From contig NZ_CVRR01000004.1 of NCBI RefSeq assembly GCF_001406815.1, positions 1 to 64,000 of the forward strand: 64,000 nucleotides of DNA, read 5' to 3'. Below, in pieces: positions 62,146 to 64,000 of the stretch; position 1 is the stretch's first letter; every line of letters begins with the position of its first letter. A program made the translations under genes and the position numbers. Source of the stretch: Roseburia faecis. Its GTDB lineage: Bacteria; Bacillota; Clostridia; Lachnospirales; Lachnospiraceae. Under the pieces are notes generated by a model that was not told where the DNA came from, did no database searches, and saw only the letters and a list, made by a program, of their open reading frames with translations.

Positions 62146-64000
62146 TCAAAAGGCATAAAGGATACTCCCCGCTTCTGACCTACTACTGTTTCCAACAATA
62201 AAACGAAACTGGACATCTCCATCTATGAGTTCCATATTCTCTCCATAAAAAGCTAGTTCCTTCCGATTAACCGTAAATTTTACTTCCTGCTCTTCACCCG
62301 GCAACAGAAAAATTTTCCGAAACCGGATAAGTTCTCTATCCGGTCGCACAACAGGAGCACAAAGTGTCTCCACATAACACTGCACGACTTCTGCCCCAGG
62401 CACTTCTCCCACATTCTTCACCTTGCAGGATATGTCAATCTTATCCTCTCTTTCCTGTTTCTCAAATATGGGGGGCGTAATGGTGAACTCTGTGTAAGAG
62501 AGACCGAATCCAAATGGATAAAGCGGTTCATTCGGAATATCCATATACCGGCTCGTAAAGCGATTCTCCGGATTCGTTTCTACCATCCGGTGTCCGGTCT
62601 TTACATCCCAGTAACTGACAGGCACCTGTCCCACACACCATGGTATGCTCACAGACAGTTTTCCTGATGGGGTCTCTTCTCCATACACCAAGCGAACAAC
62701 AGCCTCAGCTCCCATTGTTCCCGGTCTCCAGACAAAAAGGACAGCCTGGGATTTCTCCGCTATTTTCCGTATATCCAACGGCCTGCCCGATAGAATGACC
62801 GTCACAATATGGGAGGTACGGCCAGCTACTGCATCAAAAAACTTCTGCTGCCCTTCCGGCAGATCAAGAAATGCCCTGCTCGCGGCTTCACCTGACTGTG
62901 CCTCATGTTCTCCAAGTACAAGTACCACGGTATCCTCCGGTTCAATTTCATCCAGTGTGGCATATTGTTTTCCACTATTCACGCATATTTCAGGTATCTC
63001 TTTATCCTGTTCTCCGCTGTCCTGAATTCTACAGTTTTCAGCCTGCCACAGCCTCCTTTCCTCTTCTGTCAGAATCTCACATTCTGGCAGAAAACGAACC
63101 GGCATCTTCCGGGCTTTCAGGACTTCTCTGATCGTTTCCACATCATCATAACGGCCGAAAATTGCCCATCTGCTCAGCAATTCCCTTGACTCCACATAAG
63201 GTCCGCCCCAAAATACCTTCCTCTCCGGTTTCAGAGGAAGCATATCATCATTTTTCAGAAGAACCGAACTCTCACATGCCAGCGCAAGCGCGGTTTTCTT
63301 TGCCTCAGCAGACAACGGTTCTTCTCCCTGCATTCCTGCAAATGGATTTTCAAACAAGCCAAGCCGATTCTTCATCACCAGCACATTCCATGCACTTTTG
63401 TCTATCAACGAAGTTGGAATACTCCCTTCTTTAACCAGTTCTTCCAGATGGAACATATATGCCGGACTCATCATGTCAATGTCAACTCCCGCACGGACTG
63501 CGGCCTCTGCGGCCTCTTTCTGGCTTGACACTACATTCTGTTCCTCCAACTGCCCTATGGATCCCCAATCTGAAATCACAGTGCCACTGAAACCCATTTC
63601 TTCCCTGAGAGTGCCTTCAAGCAGTTCCTTGTTTCCACTGACCGGTCTGCGGTCAACTGCATTAAACGCTGTCATCACCATTGCCGGATCTGCATGCATT
63701 GCCATACGGAATGGTTTGAGATACTGTTCCCGGAAGGTTCTCTGTGATATTTCCACATCATTGTATTCTCTTCCCGCACTCACTGCACCATAACCTGCAA
63801 AATGCTTTAAACAGCCTGCGATACCGGACTCCGGTATTTTTTTGTTCCCTGCCGGGTCTTTTCCTTCTTCGCCCTGATATCCTCTAAGCATTGCGGTTCC
63901 CATAACTCCGTTCAGAAAAGGATCCTCTCCGAAAGACTCCATTATCCGCCCCCACCTCGGGTCTCTGGATACATCAATCATTGGAGAAAACGTAGCCCTG
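62146..64000 (-). CDS. GH3 beta-glycosidase, 5' part outside the window
   Basis: The C-terminal ~617 codons of a GH3 enzyme; the frame is open to the window edge (ATFSP precedes MIDVSRDPRWGRIMESFGEDP), so the true start lies beyond base 64000. Visible are LKHFAGYGAVSAGREYND, the nucleophile aspartate in GTVISDWGS, the second alpha/beta domain (RTSHIVTVILSGRPLDI) and a C-terminal fibronectin-III-like domain (VKNVGEVPGAEVVQCYVETL). It probably cleaves beta-glucosides or beta-xylosides in the cytoplasm; specificity is not clear. Two hairpins follow its stop. Confidence 0.93.
   Translation of the reverse strand, partial: RATFSPMIDVSRDPRWGRIMESFGEDPFLNGVMGTAMLRGYQGEEGKDPAGNKKIPESGIAGCLKHFAGYGAVSAGREYNDVEISQRTFREQYLKPFRMAMHADPAMVMTAFNAVDRRPVSGNKELLEGTLREEMGFSGTVISDWGSIGQLEEQNVVSSQKEAAEAAVRAGVDIDMMSPAYMFHLEELVKEGSIPTSLIDKSAWNVLVMKNRLGLFENPFAGMQGEEPLSAEAKKTALALACESSVLLKNDDMLPLKPERKVFWGGPYVESRELLSRWAIFGRYDDVETIREVLKARKMPVRFLPECEILTEEERRLWQAENCRIQDSGEQDKEIPEICVNSGKQYATLDEIEPEDTVVLVLGEHEAQSGEAASRAFLDLPEGQQKFFDAVAGRTSHIVTVILSGRPLDIRKIAEKSQAVLFVWRPGTMGAEAVVRLVYGEETPSGKLSVSIPWCVGQVPVSYWDVKTGHRMVETNPENRFTSRYMDIPNEPLYPFGFGLSYTEFTITPPIFEKQEREDKIDISCKVKNVGEVPGAEVVQCYVETLCAPVVRPDRELIRFRKIFLLPGEEQEVKFTVNRKELAFYGENMELIDGDVQFRFIVGNSSRSEAGSILYAF

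Noticed and set aside
1-64000. CRISPR arrays, tRNA or rRNA genes, prophage, complete insertion sequences
   Set aside because: Looked for on both strands; nothing with the needed structure was seen apart from the T-box leader and the Rpn-type gene.

Overview
The window looks like a chromosomal segment of a gut Lachnospiraceae (Clostridia), probably close to Roseburia, Agathobacter or Blautia. The grounds are moderate GC content, strong AGGAGG ribosome sites, near-consensus sigma-A promoters and a typical gene set: an AgaSK alpha-galactosidase/sucrose kinase fusion, several sugar ABC transporters with lipoprotein binding proteins, YesM/YesN two-component systems, a T-box leader, DUF6171 and SHOCT proteins. 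There is no prophage, IS element, CRISPR array, rRNA or tRNA gene. Species assignment is inference.

Layout. 1-3.6 kb: an AgrA/AgrC-like two-component pair, then a membrane protein with an ankyrin-like cytoplasmic part and an extracellular FKBP domain. 3.6-6.5 kb: a secreted GH5 beta-mannanase lying between two identical 253-bp copies of the FKBP gene 3' end; the second copy is fused in frame to a fragment of an AIM24-family gene. 6.5-9.9 kb: oleate hydratase, a TetR regulator and a stand-alone FakA-like domain. 9.9-11.5 kb: a frameshifted GH114-like lipoprotein gene and a Uma2 nuclease gene abutting a remnant of an araD 3' end. 11.6-16.9 kb: arabinose catabolism (araA, araB, araD) and AraR. 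17-19.7 kb: SHOCT protein, iron alcohol dehydrogenase, YesL. 19.8-30 kb: arabino-oligosaccharide ABC transporter, a divergent ArsR-type regulator, and a cluster of arabinan enzymes (GH43, GH43 lipoprotein, GH51, DUF6171, GH43). 30-35 kb: a decayed marR locus, a toxin-antitoxin pair with a membrane XRE regulator, a Crp/Fnr regulator, a chemoreceptor and a YgjP-type metallopeptidase. 35-43.4 kb: raffinose-family sugar locus (AraC regulator, ABC transporter, AgaSK, sucrose-6-phosphate phosphorylase). 43.4-45.5 kb: CstA transporter behind a T-box. 45.5-55.8 kb: a YtfQRT-YjfF-like furanose/pentose ABC transporter, a GntR-LacI regulator and a binding protein/histidine kinase/response regulator operon. 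55.9-64 kb: MATE pump, C69 dipeptidase, Rpn-type nuclease with a coupled small ORF, nitroreductase, a truncated AAA-ATPase and the 3' part of a GH3 glycosidase gene.

Together most of the window is plant-polysaccharide and oligosaccharide use. Secreted or surface enzymes (mannanase, endo-arabinanase) cut polymers, ABC transporters take up the fragments, cytoplasmic GH43/GH51/GH36/GH13 enzymes split them, and AraABD feeds L-arabinose to D-xylulose 5-phosphate. Local regulators sit next to the genes they are likely to control, and inverted repeats lie at several of these promoters. The most unusual features are the 253-bp perfect duplication around the mannanase with its chimeric ORF, the similar but older araD 3' duplication next to Uma2, the T-box on cstA, and an apparently intact promoter/operator driving only the first 20 codons of a MarR-like gene. 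No clear new defence or biosynthetic system was found.
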